Of a DNA stretch of 64,000 nucleotides, positions 54,130-63,870 are shown one piece after another. A program made the translations under genes and the position numbers. Position 1 is the stretch's first letter. Each line of letters begins with the position of its first letter. The stretch comes from Asaia lannensis NBRC 102526 (lineage in GTDB: Bacteria; Pseudomonadota; Alphaproteobacteria; Acetobacterales; Acetobacteraceae): the NCBI RefSeq assembly GCF_024054035.1, contig NZ_JAMXQU010000009.1, forward strand, positions 62,001-126,000, in the 5' to 3' direction. The notes below the pieces were generated by a model. The model did no database searches, was not told the origin of the DNA, and was given only the letters and a program-made list of their open reading frames with translations.

Positions 54130-54146
54130 TTGTCACACCCTGTCAC
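54130..54146. promoter_or_regulatory. Pho-box-like tandem TGTCAC upstream of the receptor-PLC pair
   Basis: TTGTCACACCCTGTCAC: two TGTCAC units ten bases apart, 50 bases before the receptor start; a GTGACAG copy lies inverted at 54074. The PhoB consensus has CTGTCA units 11 bases apart, so the match is partial. The AT-rich gap 54027-54195 holds no gene. Confidence 0.35.
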
Positions 54147-54195
54147 GATATTGACGAGCAGCAACCCGACCTTTTGAAGAAACGGCTCCTCGTCA

Positions 54196-56628
54196 ATGAA
54201 ACTCAGACATCGTCTTGTTCTCTCGGCCAGCCTCCCGGCGCTGATCGTCGCGGCCAATACCCAGGCACAGGCGCAGAGCAGCGCGGCAGACCCCACCATC
54301 CAGAGCCCGGGTAAGGAGAGCGCGACAGCCCGGGGGTTGATGTCCGGGCAAAAGAGCAAAACGACCGGGACCGGGGCAGCCAATAGCGGCAACGGAAAGA
54401 GCCGCAAAACAGCAGGCAATAAATCCGTCGAAGCAAAGGCCCCTGAGTCGATTATCGTTCTTGGCGCAGGTCAGGCCCGAGAAACACAGACGATCTCGCG
54501 TACGGCCATTCAGGAATACACACCCGGAACAAGTCCGTTCAAGGCGCTCTCCAAATTGCCCGGCGTGATGTTCACTTCATCCGATCCGCTCGGTTCCTAT
54601 GAATGGTCCCAGCAGATCATCATCCGCGGTTTCGACCAGAGCCGTCTCGGATTTACCTTCGACGGCGTCCCACTGGGCAATCTCGCCTACGGAAACGATA
54701 ACGGCCTCTCCATCGGGCGCGCGCTTCAGACCGAGAACAACGGACCGGCCACACTCACACAGGGTGCAGGCGCCGTTGGTGTTGCCGCCTCGAACGATCT
54801 GGGTGGCGCATTACAGTTCACCTCGATCGACCCCACCGACAAATTCGGCGCCGATGTAAGCGGCACGATCGGTTCCGCCTCCACATGGCGTACCTTCGCC
54901 CGCATCAATAGCGGTGTCCTCAAGGGCGGTGGCAAATTCTATGTGTCCTACAACCATCAGGACGCCAATAAATGGAAAGGCGACGGCGTTCAGCGTCAGG
55001 ATCAGGCCAACGCAAAATACGTTCAGCCTCTGGGCGAGCATCTGAAACTCACCGTTTTCGGTGACTGGTCCAAGCGCGCCGAGAACGACTATCAGGATCT
55101 CTCCCTCTCCCAGATCAGGACCTACGGTTATAATCTGGACAATATCACCGGCAATTACGCTCTCGCCAAGCAGATCGGCTATGCCTATCAGAACGGCACG
55201 GCATTTCCTACAGGGATCCAGAACCAGGATACCGCCTATTTCAACTCAGCCGGACTGCGTGAAGACGCGATGGGCTATGGCAAGCTGGATTTCAGGGTCA
55301 ATAACCGCCTTTCCGGTTATGTCATGGGCTACGGCCACACCAATACGGGCGAAGGCGTATGGGTGACACCCTATGTCCCGACACCGGCAGCCCTCGGGGG
55401 CTCGCCTCTCGCCACACGCACGACCGAATACGACATTCACCGGGCCGGCTTCATCGGCAGCCTGACATACAAAATTGCCAACCATGCCATCGAAGGTGGC
55501 TTCTGGTTCGAGAACAACAACTTTAATCAGGCCAGACGTTTCTACCCGCTTGCTCTTGATGGGGCGCCATCTTCTACCCACTGGTACCGTAACAATGCCT
55601 TCTACACCCAGTGGCAAAGCGCCTTTAATACCAAGACCTATCAGGTTCATCTGGGCGACACCTGGAAGATCACGCCGAAGCTGAAAGTCAATTACGGCTT
55701 CAAGTCGCTGATCGTCGATAATACGGCACACGCGCTCAACGGGAACTACCTTGGCACGCCCACGCCTACGGCCTATCCCAGTGGATCGCTCAGTGCGAGC
55801 AACGGCTTTCTGCCCCAGATCGGCGCCAATTATCGCTTCAATCACAATCACGAAATTTTCGTCGATTACAGTCGCAACATGGCTGCTTTCGACAGCGCAC
55901 AGACATCGGGACCGTTCTCGACCACCGTGGCAGGTTTTCAGGCGCTTCAGGGCAAGCTGAAACCTGAGATGTCCAATACGGAAGAGCTCGGCTATCGCTA
56001 TCATACCCGCACCTTTCAGGCGACGGTCACCGGCTATTACGTCGAATTCGACAATCGCCTGCTTGCTGTCACACAGGGCGTCGGCATTCAGGGCAATGCT
56101 TCCGTACTTTCCAATGTGGGTGGGGTAATCTCACGGGGCATCGACACTGCGGTCAACTGGCAGTTCGCGCCCAACTGGTCGATCTTCGCTTCCTACGCCT
56201 TCAACAACTCGTTCTATCAGGACGACGTCATGGCAGACGGCAAGGTCTCGGCGGCGATCAAAGGCAAGAACGTTGTTGGCATGCCACGCAATCTGGCCAA
56301 TGTGCAGCTCGGTTACGATGACGGACAGATCTGGGGCAATGTGCTCATGCAGATCCAGGATCGTCGCTATTATACCTACACCAACGACGCCTATGTGCCC
56401 GCCAATGACGTGTTCAACCTGAATCTCGGTTATCGCTTCAAGAGCCATAATTTCTGGCTGCGCGGTCTGGACACGCAGATCAACGTCTCCAACCTGTTCA
56501 ACAAGCGCTATGTGGCAACCGTTGGCAGTAACGGCTTCATCAATTCCGATCCTTCGGGCTCTTTCCAGACGCTTCAGGCGGCAGCACCACGTATGGTGTT
56601 CTTCACCATTCGCAAGCACTTCAACTGA
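54196..56628 (+). CDS. TonB-dependent receptor linked to phospholipase C
   Basis: An 810-residue outer-membrane receptor. The signal peptide (HRLVLSASLPALIVAANTQA, cut after AQA) is followed by a low-complexity linker (about 30-90), the plug (IIIRGFDQSRLGFTFDGVPL) and a barrel ending in F-N (IRKHFN, terminal aromatic region). It differs from the haem and B12 receptors in this window. With a phospholipase C only 17 bases downstream, it may import a phosphorus-containing compound or its metal complex. Regulated possibly by PhoB. Substrate unknown. Confidence 0.82.
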   Translation: MKLRHRLVLSASLPALIVAANTQAQAQSSAADPTIQSPGKESATARGLMSGQKSKTTGTGAANSGNGKSRKTAGNKSVEAKAPESIIVLGAGQARETQTISRTAIQEYTPGTSPFKALSKLPGVMFTSSDPLGSYEWSQQIIIRGFDQSRLGFTFDGVPLGNLAYGNDNGLSIGRALQTENNGPATLTQGAGAVGVAASNDLGGALQFTSIDPTDKFGADVSGTIGSASTWRTFARINSGVLKGGGKFYVSYNHQDANKWKGDGVQRQDQANAKYVQPLGEHLKLTVFGDWSKRAENDYQDLSLSQIRTYGYNLDNITGNYALAKQIGYAYQNGTAFPTGIQNQDTAYFNSAGLREDAMGYGKLDFRVNNRLSGYVMGYGHTNTGEGVWVTPYVPTPAALGGSPLATRTTEYDIHRAGFIGSLTYKIANHAIEGGFWFENNNFNQARRFYPLALDGAPSSTHWYRNNAFYTQWQSAFNTKTYQVHLGDTWKITPKLKVNYGFKSLIVDNTAHALNGNYLGTPTPTAYPSGSLSASNGFLPQIGANYRFNHNHEIFVDYSRNMAAFDSAQTSGPFSTTVAGFQALQGKLKPEMSNTEELGYRYHTRTFQATVTGYYVEFDNRLLAVTQGVGIQGNASVLSNVGGVISRGIDTAVNWQFAPNWSIFASYAFNNSFYQDDVMADGKVSAAIKGKNVVGMPRNLANVQLGYDDGQIWGNVLMQIQDRRYYTYTNDAYVPANDVFNLNLGYRFKSHNFWLRGLDTQINVSNLFNKRYVATVGSNGFINSDPSGSFQTLQAAAPRMVFFTIRKHFN

Positions 56629-56645
56629 ACGCAGGAGTGCACAGC

Positions 56646-58658
56646 ATGAAACCCAGCCGACGGCATTTCCTCAATCTCGGTGCTGCCGCTCTGACTGGGG
56701 CCGTACTGCCCGACAATCTGCGCAAAGCCATGGCCATTCCGGCCCATCGCGAGACGGGAACCATTCAGGACGTCAAGCATGTTGTCATCCTCATGCAGGA
56801 GAACCGTGCTTTCGATCATTATTTCGGCGCGCTTCGTGGCGTGCGCGGGTTCGGCGACCCGCGTGCGGAGCGTCAGCGTGACGGAAGTCCGGTTTTCGCG
56901 CAGAAAGATGCTACGGGTCGGGCCATCTGGCCATTCCTGTTCGATACGGTCCATACCTCGGCAGCTTGCCTCAAGAGCCTCGATCATAGCTGGAAAGGCA
57001 CCCAGGCCGAATGGAATGAATGGGATCGCTGGGTCCCGCATAAATCGCCGATGACCATGGGTTATTTCACCCGGCACGAGATCCCCTATTACTATGCGCT
57101 GGCGGATGCCTTTACCATCTGCGATGCTTATCACGCGTCCATTTTCGGCCCGACCAATCCGAACCGGCTCTATTTCTTCACGGGCACCAACGGTCTTGCC
57201 GTCGACGCAACAGGCAAACAGGCCGTCGATAATGTGGATGACGGCAACTGGTCTGCCGACATGACGCATGACAACCCGGCCTTCACCCCGTTTGACTGGA
57301 CGACCTATCCTGAGCGACTTCAGGAAGCCGGGGTCAGCTGGAAATTCTATCAGGAATACGACAATTTCGGCGATAATCCCCTCGCCTCGTTCAGACAGTT
57401 CCGCAACCTCGACCGCAATGACTGGCGCTTCAGGAACGCACGCGCCATTGCACCAGGCTCGACAAAAGACAACATGCATGAGCTCGAAGGGCGCTATCTG
57501 CTCGACGCCTTCGAAAAGGATATCGCCGAAGGGACATTACCTCAGGTATCGTGGATCGTTCCTCCCGCAGCGCTCTCGGAACATCCCGAGGCCCCTCCTG
57601 GGTTCGGCGAGCATCTGATCTCGAAACTGATCGATATTTTCGTTCGGCATCCCGATACATGGTCGAAAACCGTCTTTATTCTCAATTACGATGAGAATGA
57701 CGGATTTTTCGATCATGTTCCGCCGCCTGTGCCCGATCCGGATGAGCCTCATACCGTACCGCTAACGGGAGAAGCGTATCACGGTGAGCCTGTAGGGCTC
57801 GGCCCGCGCGTACCTGCACTGATCATCTCCCCGTGGACCAAGGGCGGCTGGGTCAACTCCCAGATTTTCGATCACACCTCGGTTCTGCAATTTCTCGAAA
57901 AACGTTTCGGCGTCGTATGCCCGACCATCACGCCATGGCGACGCGCCGTTTGCGGCGACCTGACATCGGCATTCGACTTTTCGACGCCCGATGCATCATG
58001 GACGGCCAACCTGCCCAGAACGGATGATTACCTGCCCAGAACACGCCTCTCCTGTTCGCATCCTCCGCCACTGGTCCCGGCGCATGGCAGCCTGCCGGCA
58101 CAAGAACCCGGACAGCGTCGCAGTCGCGCCCTGCCCTACCGCTTCGAGGTCAGCGTCGCCAGAGATGACCTGTCACGTCTGGATCTCGACAATCCCGGCG
58201 CTCAGGGCGTGGTCCTGCGTATCAGGCAAACCGGCAAGCCAAGCCGTCATGTCACGCTGGCCGGCCACACACGCCAGTCCATACGCTGCGCCGCTGAAGG
58301 TACAATCGAGATTTACGGCCCGAACGGGTTTTATCGTCGCCACGAGCCGCACGGTGGCCTCGCCTTTCAGGCTTTCACCAAAGGCAGCATGCTTCACCTT
58401 GCTCTGGCTGGCGACCCGGCAGAACAGGCAAATCTGGTCCTCACCAACCGGTATAACGGCAGGAGAGACAGCCTCACGCCCGACAAGAAGGGACAGTATG
58501 ATATCGTTCTCGATCTCACGACGAGCGCAAGGTGGTACGACATCGAAATCCATACCCAGAAAGGCTCATGCCTGATGGCCTGCGCAGGCTATGCTGAAAA
58601 CGGCAGACCAGGCCTTTCCGACCCGCATTTCGGGAGCCCGGAGCAGCGTCCCATATAG
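56646..58658 (+). CDS. phosphocholine-specific phospholipase C, Tat-exported
   Basis: A 670-residue enzyme starting MKPSRRHFLNLGAAALTGAV, a textbook Tat signal (SRRHFL). The catalytic domain (about 45-450, phosphoesterase family) has VVILMQENRAFDHYFGALRG with the nucleophile region ENRAFD, FGPTNPNRLY, and NYDENDGFFDHVPPP (metal-binding). Two beta-sandwich repeats (DUF756) at the C-terminus carry FEVSVARDD and WYDIEIH. It splits phosphatidylcholine-type lipids into diacylglycerol and phosphocholine in the periplasm. The ATG lies eight bases after AGGAG. Close partner of the receptor gene upstream. Confidence 0.93.
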   Translation: MKPSRRHFLNLGAAALTGAVLPDNLRKAMAIPAHRETGTIQDVKHVVILMQENRAFDHYFGALRGVRGFGDPRAERQRDGSPVFAQKDATGRAIWPFLFDTVHTSAACLKSLDHSWKGTQAEWNEWDRWVPHKSPMTMGYFTRHEIPYYYALADAFTICDAYHASIFGPTNPNRLYFFTGTNGLAVDATGKQAVDNVDDGNWSADMTHDNPAFTPFDWTTYPERLQEAGVSWKFYQEYDNFGDNPLASFRQFRNLDRNDWRFRNARAIAPGSTKDNMHELEGRYLLDAFEKDIAEGTLPQVSWIVPPAALSEHPEAPPGFGEHLISKLIDIFVRHPDTWSKTVFILNYDENDGFFDHVPPPVPDPDEPHTVPLTGEAYHGEPVGLGPRVPALIISPWTKGGWVNSQIFDHTSVLQFLEKRFGVVCPTITPWRRAVCGDLTSAFDFSTPDASWTANLPRTDDYLPRTRLSCSHPPPLVPAHGSLPAQEPGQRRSRALPYRFEVSVARDDLSRLDLDNPGAQGVVLRIRQTGKPSRHVTLAGHTRQSIRCAAEGTIEIYGPNGFYRRHEPHGGLAFQAFTKGSMLHLALAGDPAEQANLVLTNRYNGRRDSLTPDKKGQYDIVLDLTTSARWYDIEIHTQKGSCLMACAGYAENGRPGLSDPHFGSPEQRPI

Positions 58659-58759
58659 CCGGTTGTTTCATCTGCGCCCGGCTCGGGTTGATGCCCTGCC
58701 CAGCATGTATCCGCGTGGATTTGTATTGACAGCAAAACGGGCTGCGATAGGGTCCGGCC

Positions 58760-58932
58760 CGATGGTTCCCGCTTGCCGGGATGAAAAGGGAACATGGTCC
58801 AACGCCATGACTGCCCCCGCAACTGTAGGTGAAGAGGGCGATATCGTGGGCCGTGAGGTCCAGCCACTGGGTTCTTGTCCCCCGGGAAGGCCAGATGTCG
58901 CGTGACGACGCACAAGTCAGGAGACCTGCCAT
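58760..58932 (+). ncRNA. cobalamin riboswitch
   Basis: Classic elements in order: GATGAAAAGGGAAC (58780-58793), GCCATGACTGCCCCCGCAACTG near 58804, CCACTGGG near 58864, GGGAAGGCCAGATG near 58884, GACGACGCAC near 58905, and the B12 box AGTCAGGAGACCTGCC at 58916-58931. It binds adenosylcobalamin in the mRNA leader and shuts expression of the receptor gene that follows 102 bases downstream. A GGCGGC-ctgaaa-GCCGCT hairpin (58979-58996) may be part of the expression platform. Confidence 0.95.
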
Positions 58933-59033
58933 CTTTCTGGTCACAGACGAAGTCTGACGGGCGGGGTGTCCCTGAAGTGGCGGCCTGAAAGCCGCTTGTC
59001 GTAGTGACGTGAAGACAGGATAAGTCGCGCGCC

Positions 59034-61247
59034 ATGCGTTCTATGCGCTTGCATACTCCCGGCCTGCTTGCCGGTATCTCCCTCCTTGCCCTGTTTCCTG
59101 CAGCCCATGCGCAGGAACGCGAGACGGCCGATGAATATATCACGGCACACGGTCAAAGCACGGGCCTTCAAGCGCGGCCGGCAATCGGCGGAAAGCTCGG
59201 CCTGAGCATTCAGCACAACCCGGCATCGATCTCGATCATCGATCAGAAAGTGATCGCCCAGCGCGGTTACACCCATGCCGAGGAGGCTGCAGATTCTGCA
59301 CCCGGCGTGACCTCTGGCGGTTCGCCCGGAAACCCGGCGCAGCTCATGATGCGCGGCTTCAGCGGCAATCAGGTTCTGGTCCTGCGCGACGGCTTCTATT
59401 TCGGGCCGACAACCATGGTCAACCGCCCGCTCAACGCCTTCAACCTCGAAGCCGTGGAGATCCTCAAAGGGCCGTCTTCGGTCCTTTACGGACAAGGCGC
59501 GGTGGGTGGTACGGTCGATATGCGGCTGCGCATGCCCGATACAGAGCATGTTCGTGCCAACGCGCTCGTCTCATACGGCAGTTTCAACAGCTGGAATGCC
59601 GGCTTCGGCGGCTCGATCCCCCTCTCGCCGAGCCTTGCCATACGAAGCGATTTCAGCCGCACATCTTCCGACGGTTATGTCAAAGGCGCCGATCCGCATA
59701 GCAACGACTGGACAACCACGCTTCTCTGGCATCCGGGCACACGGTTCTCGGCGCGTCTCAGCATGGATTATCTGACAGACGAATTGTCGACCTATTACGG
59801 TGCGCCCCTTGTCCCCGGCACCGCGGTCGGTGACGCCGCTCACGGCCTGCTCCATTCCACGCAAAATCTCGTCATCAGCCGCGCATCGTTGTGGCGCAAC
59901 TATAACGTGTCCAATCCGCGTGCCAGTTCGGTCAACGCCACTCCGACACTTCATCTGGACTGGGCCGTTACCGACCATCTGAGCTTTCATGACAAGGCCT
60001 ATCTGCTTTACGCCAAACGCCGATGGGACAACGCGGAGACCTATAGCTATATTGCCCAGCCCGGCGAGACTGACGCCTCTGGCGGATCCATCGCGCCGGG
60101 TCGCATCGGACGTGACAGGTTTTACGTCTACCAGAACCAGCATCAGGTCGGTGACAGTCTCGATATGCGGTTCGACCACCCGATATTCGGCATGAAAAAC
60201 CGTTTCGTGCTGGGGGGAGACGCCTATTATCTGCGCTTCATACGCAATCGGGGCTTCCCGGACGCAAGCTATGCCGACAGCGTGTCCCTTACAGATCCAG
60301 AAGGCGGGTCACTGGGCAGCTTCGCGGGAGAATACCCGTATCGCAAATCGCCCACGACCATGCTGGACGCCGGTATCTTTCTCGAAGATTCCCTCTCTGT
60401 CACACGAAAGCTGCGCCTTGTAGGGGGCTTTCGCTATGACTGGCTCTCACTCGATCGACAGAACTACAATCAGAACGGTCAATTCAACCCCACGACGAGT
60501 TTCAAAGGGCATTATCATCCCTCCAATTTCCGTATCGGCCCGGTATACGATCTGACCTCGACTGTCAGTCTCTACGGAGTTTACACGACGGCTGAAGACC
60601 CGCCGGGTTCGAATCTTTTCCTTGCCAACAGGGGGCAATTTACGCGGCTCAGTCAGTCGAGACAGGGTGAAATCGGCATAAAAGCGAGCACCCTCTCCGG
60701 GCATCTCGTCACCACACTCGCCCTGTTTGATATCCGGCGCAGCCATGTTCTCGTCCAGACAGGTCAGGACAGCGTATCGACCGCCGGTGTGCAGAAATCG
60801 CGTGGCATCGAAGGTCAGGCTGACTGGCACATCGATCGCCACTGGTCGCTTTCCGGGAATGTGGCCTATACGGATGCGCGCTACGGCACGTTCTTCCCCG
60901 ATGCCAAGACCAATGCCACAGGCAACCGGGTGCCGAACGTGCCCGCAGTGACTGCCAATCTATGGGCTGTCTGGTCGAGCATGCTCGATCTACCGCTCGA
61001 TCTGGGTGCCGGGATGCGCTACGTGTCGAGCCGCAAGGGCGATTACGCCAATACGCTGACGCTCAACCCTTATGCACTGGTCAATGTTTTTGCTGGCTGG
61101 CACATCCGCAAGGGCTTTACCCTCTATGGACGTATCGACAATCTTGCGAACAGACATTTCGTGCAGTGGGCCGATACGAGCTACCCCTCTGAGGTCCTGA
61201 TCGGAGCACCGCGCTCTTTCTCGATCAGTATGCAGGCTGGCTTCTGA
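59034..61247 (+). CDS. TonB-dependent receptor under B12 riboswitch control
   Basis: A 737-residue outer-membrane receptor with signal peptide (LLAGISLLALFPAAHAQ). The plug is of the siderophore class: HNPASISIIDQKVIAQRG, MMRGFSGNQVLVLRDGFYF and VEILKGPSSVLYGQGAVGGT, and the protein ends in an aromatic (QAGF). By sequence class it resembles FhuA/FpvA rather than BtuB, but its mRNA leader is a cobalamin riboswitch, so cobalamin or a corrinoid is the likely cargo. ATG 59034 is used; ATG 59043 is possible. Confidence 0.85.
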   Translation: MRSMRLHTPGLLAGISLLALFPAAHAQERETADEYITAHGQSTGLQARPAIGGKLGLSIQHNPASISIIDQKVIAQRGYTHAEEAADSAPGVTSGGSPGNPAQLMMRGFSGNQVLVLRDGFYFGPTTMVNRPLNAFNLEAVEILKGPSSVLYGQGAVGGTVDMRLRMPDTEHVRANALVSYGSFNSWNAGFGGSIPLSPSLAIRSDFSRTSSDGYVKGADPHSNDWTTTLLWHPGTRFSARLSMDYLTDELSTYYGAPLVPGTAVGDAAHGLLHSTQNLVISRASLWRNYNVSNPRASSVNATPTLHLDWAVTDHLSFHDKAYLLYAKRRWDNAETYSYIAQPGETDASGGSIAPGRIGRDRFYVYQNQHQVGDSLDMRFDHPIFGMKNRFVLGGDAYYLRFIRNRGFPDASYADSVSLTDPEGGSLGSFAGEYPYRKSPTTMLDAGIFLEDSLSVTRKLRLVGGFRYDWLSLDRQNYNQNGQFNPTTSFKGHYHPSNFRIGPVYDLTSTVSLYGVYTTAEDPPGSNLFLANRGQFTRLSQSRQGEIGIKASTLSGHLVTTLALFDIRRSHVLVQTGQDSVSTAGVQKSRGIEGQADWHIDRHWSLSGNVAYTDARYGTFFPDAKTNATGNRVPNVPAVTANLWAVWSSMLDLPLDLGAGMRYVSSRKGDYANTLTLNPYALVNVFAGWHIRKGFTLYGRIDNLANRHFVQWADTSYPSEVLIGAPRSFSISMQAGF

Positions 61248-61320
61248 CGAAACACTGCTCAGCGACCGCCCCTGATGGCAGTGGCGCTATCCTGCCTCAG
61301 GGATCGGATGAACAAGGTGT

Positions 61321-62139
61321 TCAGACCACCTCGTTCCGGTTGGCAGGCGAGGCGTACAGAGCGCCGAGACGGGCAACGCGTCTGGTCATGCGCGGATGAG
61401 TCGAGAAGATCTCGACGAAAAATCCAGCCATACCGGGTACCATCTGTTCCTGCGCGGCAAAAGCGTCACTATGCATGGCGCCATTCAGTCTCTTGGCACC
61501 GCATGCCAGCATCTGAAGCGCACCGAGACCATCACGTATATCCGGCAGCACCGAGGCCGCAACGGCATCGCAGCTATATTCGCGTGCACGCGAATAAGCG
61601 CGGTAGAGAAACGGAACGAAGTAGGCCGGAATACGAAGCCAGTGTTTGAACCCGTTGAGATGACCCAGAACATGATGGGCAATTTCATGTCCGATCACAA
61701 AGCGAAGCTGTGCATCTTCTTCAACCTCGACAAGGGCAGAGGTCAGAAAAACATAGCGGCCGCGTAAAAGTCGGACCGCGAAAGCATTCATTACCCCACT
61801 CGCGTTATGGATAAACGCTGTCGGGACTTCATCCAGTCCGAGCACGCGGGCCATTTCACAATGAATCGCATAGAGTTCAGGGAACTGCCGCTCTGAAAGC
61901 AGAACCATATTGCCCATGGCGTAGGCACGGTAGAGCGCTGCCCCGATCCATGCGAACAACGCGCCGACACCGACATATACGAGCAGGATAAGCAGATGAT
62001 GCAGCATCTGGGGTTTTGCCATTGTAGCAAGAAAAATTCCCCCAAGCACCACAACCCAGACAAGGCTGCCAATGGTTGTCAGCATCCCACCATAGAGACC
62101 CTCATTCGGGTGGCGAAGCTTTCTGATCTCGGGTCTCAT
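61321..62139 (-). CDS. M48 family metalloprotease
   Basis: A 272-residue membrane-anchored protein. Two N-terminal helices (about 17-42 and 50-75), then the peptidase domain with zinc motif VIGHEIAHHVLGHLNG (HEIAH) and a downstream Glu ligand in RAREYSCDAVAA. It belongs to the HtpX-like group that handles damaged membrane proteins. The peptidase faces the cytoplasm in HtpX; here this is assumed. Monocistronic and convergent with the B12 receptor. Confidence 0.9.
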   Translation of the reverse strand: MRPEIRKLRHPNEGLYGGMLTTIGSLVWVVVLGGIFLATMAKPQMLHHLLILLVYVGVGALFAWIGAALYRAYAMGNMVLLSERQFPELYAIHCEMARVLGLDEVPTAFIHNASGVMNAFAVRLLRGRYVFLTSALVEVEEDAQLRFVIGHEIAHHVLGHLNGFKHWLRIPAYFVPFLYRAYSRAREYSCDAVAASVLPDIRDGLGALQMLACGAKRLNGAMHSDAFAAQEQMVPGMAGFFVEIFSTHPRMTRRVARLGALYASPANRNEVV

Positions 62140-62340
62140 GAATATCCTTTTTTTCGATGTTAATTCGAAACATCATAAGCAGCACTTTCTACCTGCAATA
62201 GTGAAATAATGGCGAGACAGATGATTTAAGGTGTCCATGTTCTACTGTTGTGTCTTCGCGCGCTTCGAGAGTAGCGCATGACAGGTTTCACATTTCGATT
62301 AAAGCAAGCTATCCTTTCGTTAATCTAAGAAAGGATTGCC

Positions 62341-63549
62341 ATGAGTGATTTCACTGCACTGGTTGCAGATGCAGGGGTTTTTGTCTGCCTGCCCTGGATT
62401 ATCTGGCGCCTGATCGGCCGCGCAGTGCCGATCGCCGTTATCCCGATCCTGATAGGGATTCTGGCAGCTGTCTGGCACCTTCCCCTGAAGTCGCTCGGTA
62501 TTCCGTCCTTTTACGGAGACACCATCGGCTGGGTGGCCGTACTTGTGCTTGCCTTCACGGCTGGAATGGAAATGTGGCAACACCCGGAAGGAAGCCCGTC
62601 CGAGAATGCTCTCCCCACAACGAGCGTGTCTCGCCTGCTGGGTGGCGCGGCGATGGCTCTGGGGGGCCCTTTCCTGATCGGCACCGTTCTCGTTTATTTC
62701 TTCTTCCTGCCTTTGCCAGGGTGGCACGCTCCTGCGGTGACGCCGCTTATCGCGGCCGCCTCGATCGGTTTGTGTGTGGCTGTCAGTGCGCTGCCCGTGC
62801 TGATCGGTATTGTGCGGGAACTCCCTGTTAGGGATAAACCTATAGGGCAGCTTGCCCTGAAACTTGCAGTCATTGACGATGCGACGCTCTGGATCGGTCT
62901 CGCATTCCTCCAGTTTGCAGCCGAACGCAAAACGGCCATGCATAGCTGGGGCATGCGCGAATGTCTGGCGCTTCTCCTGCTTGCCGGTCTCGGCATCGCA
63001 GGCTCGCTCGCTACACGGCATATACGCAATCCGCCGCGCCTTCTGATCTGGGCGGTCATACCCCTTTATCTCAGCCTTGGATCCTGGGCGAGCATGACGC
63101 TGGGCTTGCACGAGTTGATCGGCGCCTATTTCGCCGGGGCCTTCATGCCGCCTTCATGGGTCAAGCGTCTGCCGTTCGAAGCAATATCGACCTTTTGCCT
63201 GATATGGCTCGCTCCGCTGTTTTTCGGACATAGCGGCTTGCATATCGATGGTGACGCCCTGACATGGCCCTCTGTCATCGCATCATTTTCGCTGGTCGGC
63301 ATATCGATCATCGCGAAAATGGGGTCGATCTACGTCTTCCCGCCCGCGCCCGGCCTGTCACCACGTCAGACACTGAGTCTCGGCGCCTTGTTGCAATGCA
63401 AGGGACTAATGGAAATCGTCGCGGCGACGATCCTGCATGAGCAAGGCATGCTCTCCGAATTCGCCTTCGCCTCGCTGATGGTCCTCGCCGTCATTTCAAC
63501 ACTGCTGACGGGACCACTTTTCAAAATTTTCAGGCCTAAGAGAAGCTGA
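62341..63549 (+). CDS. CPA2-type cation/proton antiporter (Kef/Nap-like)
   Basis: A 402-residue membrane protein with about 12 helices. LAFTAGMEMW in helix 3, PVRDKPIGQLALKLAVIDDATLW (the paired Asp of the ion path) in helix 5, and ELIGAYFAGAFMP and LGALLQCKGLMEIV late in the sequence are the marks of the CPA2 family. No TrkA-N domain is attached. It exchanges Na+ or K+ for H+. AAGGA ten bases upstream supports the ATG. Confidence 0.85.
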   Translation: MSDFTALVADAGVFVCLPWIIWRLIGRAVPIAVIPILIGILAAVWHLPLKSLGIPSFYGDTIGWVAVLVLAFTAGMEMWQHPEGSPSENALPTTSVSRLLGGAAMALGGPFLIGTVLVYFFFLPLPGWHAPAVTPLIAAASIGLCVAVSALPVLIGIVRELPVRDKPIGQLALKLAVIDDATLWIGLAFLQFAAERKTAMHSWGMRECLALLLLAGLGIAGSLATRHIRNPPRLLIWAVIPLYLSLGSWASMTLGLHELIGAYFAGAFMPPSWVKRLPFEAISTFCLIWLAPLFFGHSGLHIDGDALTWPSVIASFSLVGISIIAKMGSIYVFPPAPGLSPRQTLSLGALLQCKGLMEIVAATILHEQGMLSEFAFASLMVLAVISTLLTGPLFKIFRPKRS

Positions 63550-63868
63550 AACCCAGGATAGAGACTGTCATCCCACGCGCGCTATGAATGGGTTCGTGAT
63601 AATGACAGTTCTCCGCCGGTCTGTCTGAAGACAGGACGAGCAGCGCCTGATTTCCTCAGAGAACAAGGCGCACCGCGCTGAGCAAGGAACTGGCTGACCG
63701 CGCAGGCCCGATTATTGGGCTGCATAGTCCGGAAGTGTCTGGGTGTTATCCGCGCGAATGGCTGGTGCTGGAATACGCATGCAGCACCAACACGACGGCG
63801 GCTGGCGGCAATGCGGCCCTTATGGCGCAGGTCTGAGCGAGCGACCTGCCGCACCGATCTGCGGCAGG
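63550..63868. other. 319-base gap without a supported gene
   Basis: Between the antiporter and a leftward gene. A minus-strand frame (63582-63854) reads as Arg/Gln/Ser-rich sequence without family likeness and is not accepted. The ends hold ACTGTCAT/ATGACAGT (near 63567 and 63600) and the strong dyad at 63843-63870. Confidence 0.5.
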
Positions 63869-63870
63869 TC
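63843..63870 (-). terminator. 10-bp perfect hairpin at the stop of the partial leftward gene
   Basis: GACCTGCCGC-accgatct-GCGGCAGGTC. It starts inside the stop codon of the leftward gene. No T-run follows on the minus strand, so it may work with Rho or protect the mRNA end. Confidence 0.45.

Noticed and set aside
63582-63854. Minus-strand 90-codon frame near the window end
   Set aside because: Arg/Gln/Ser-rich, no known motif, and it lies over an inverted repeat next to the end of another gene.
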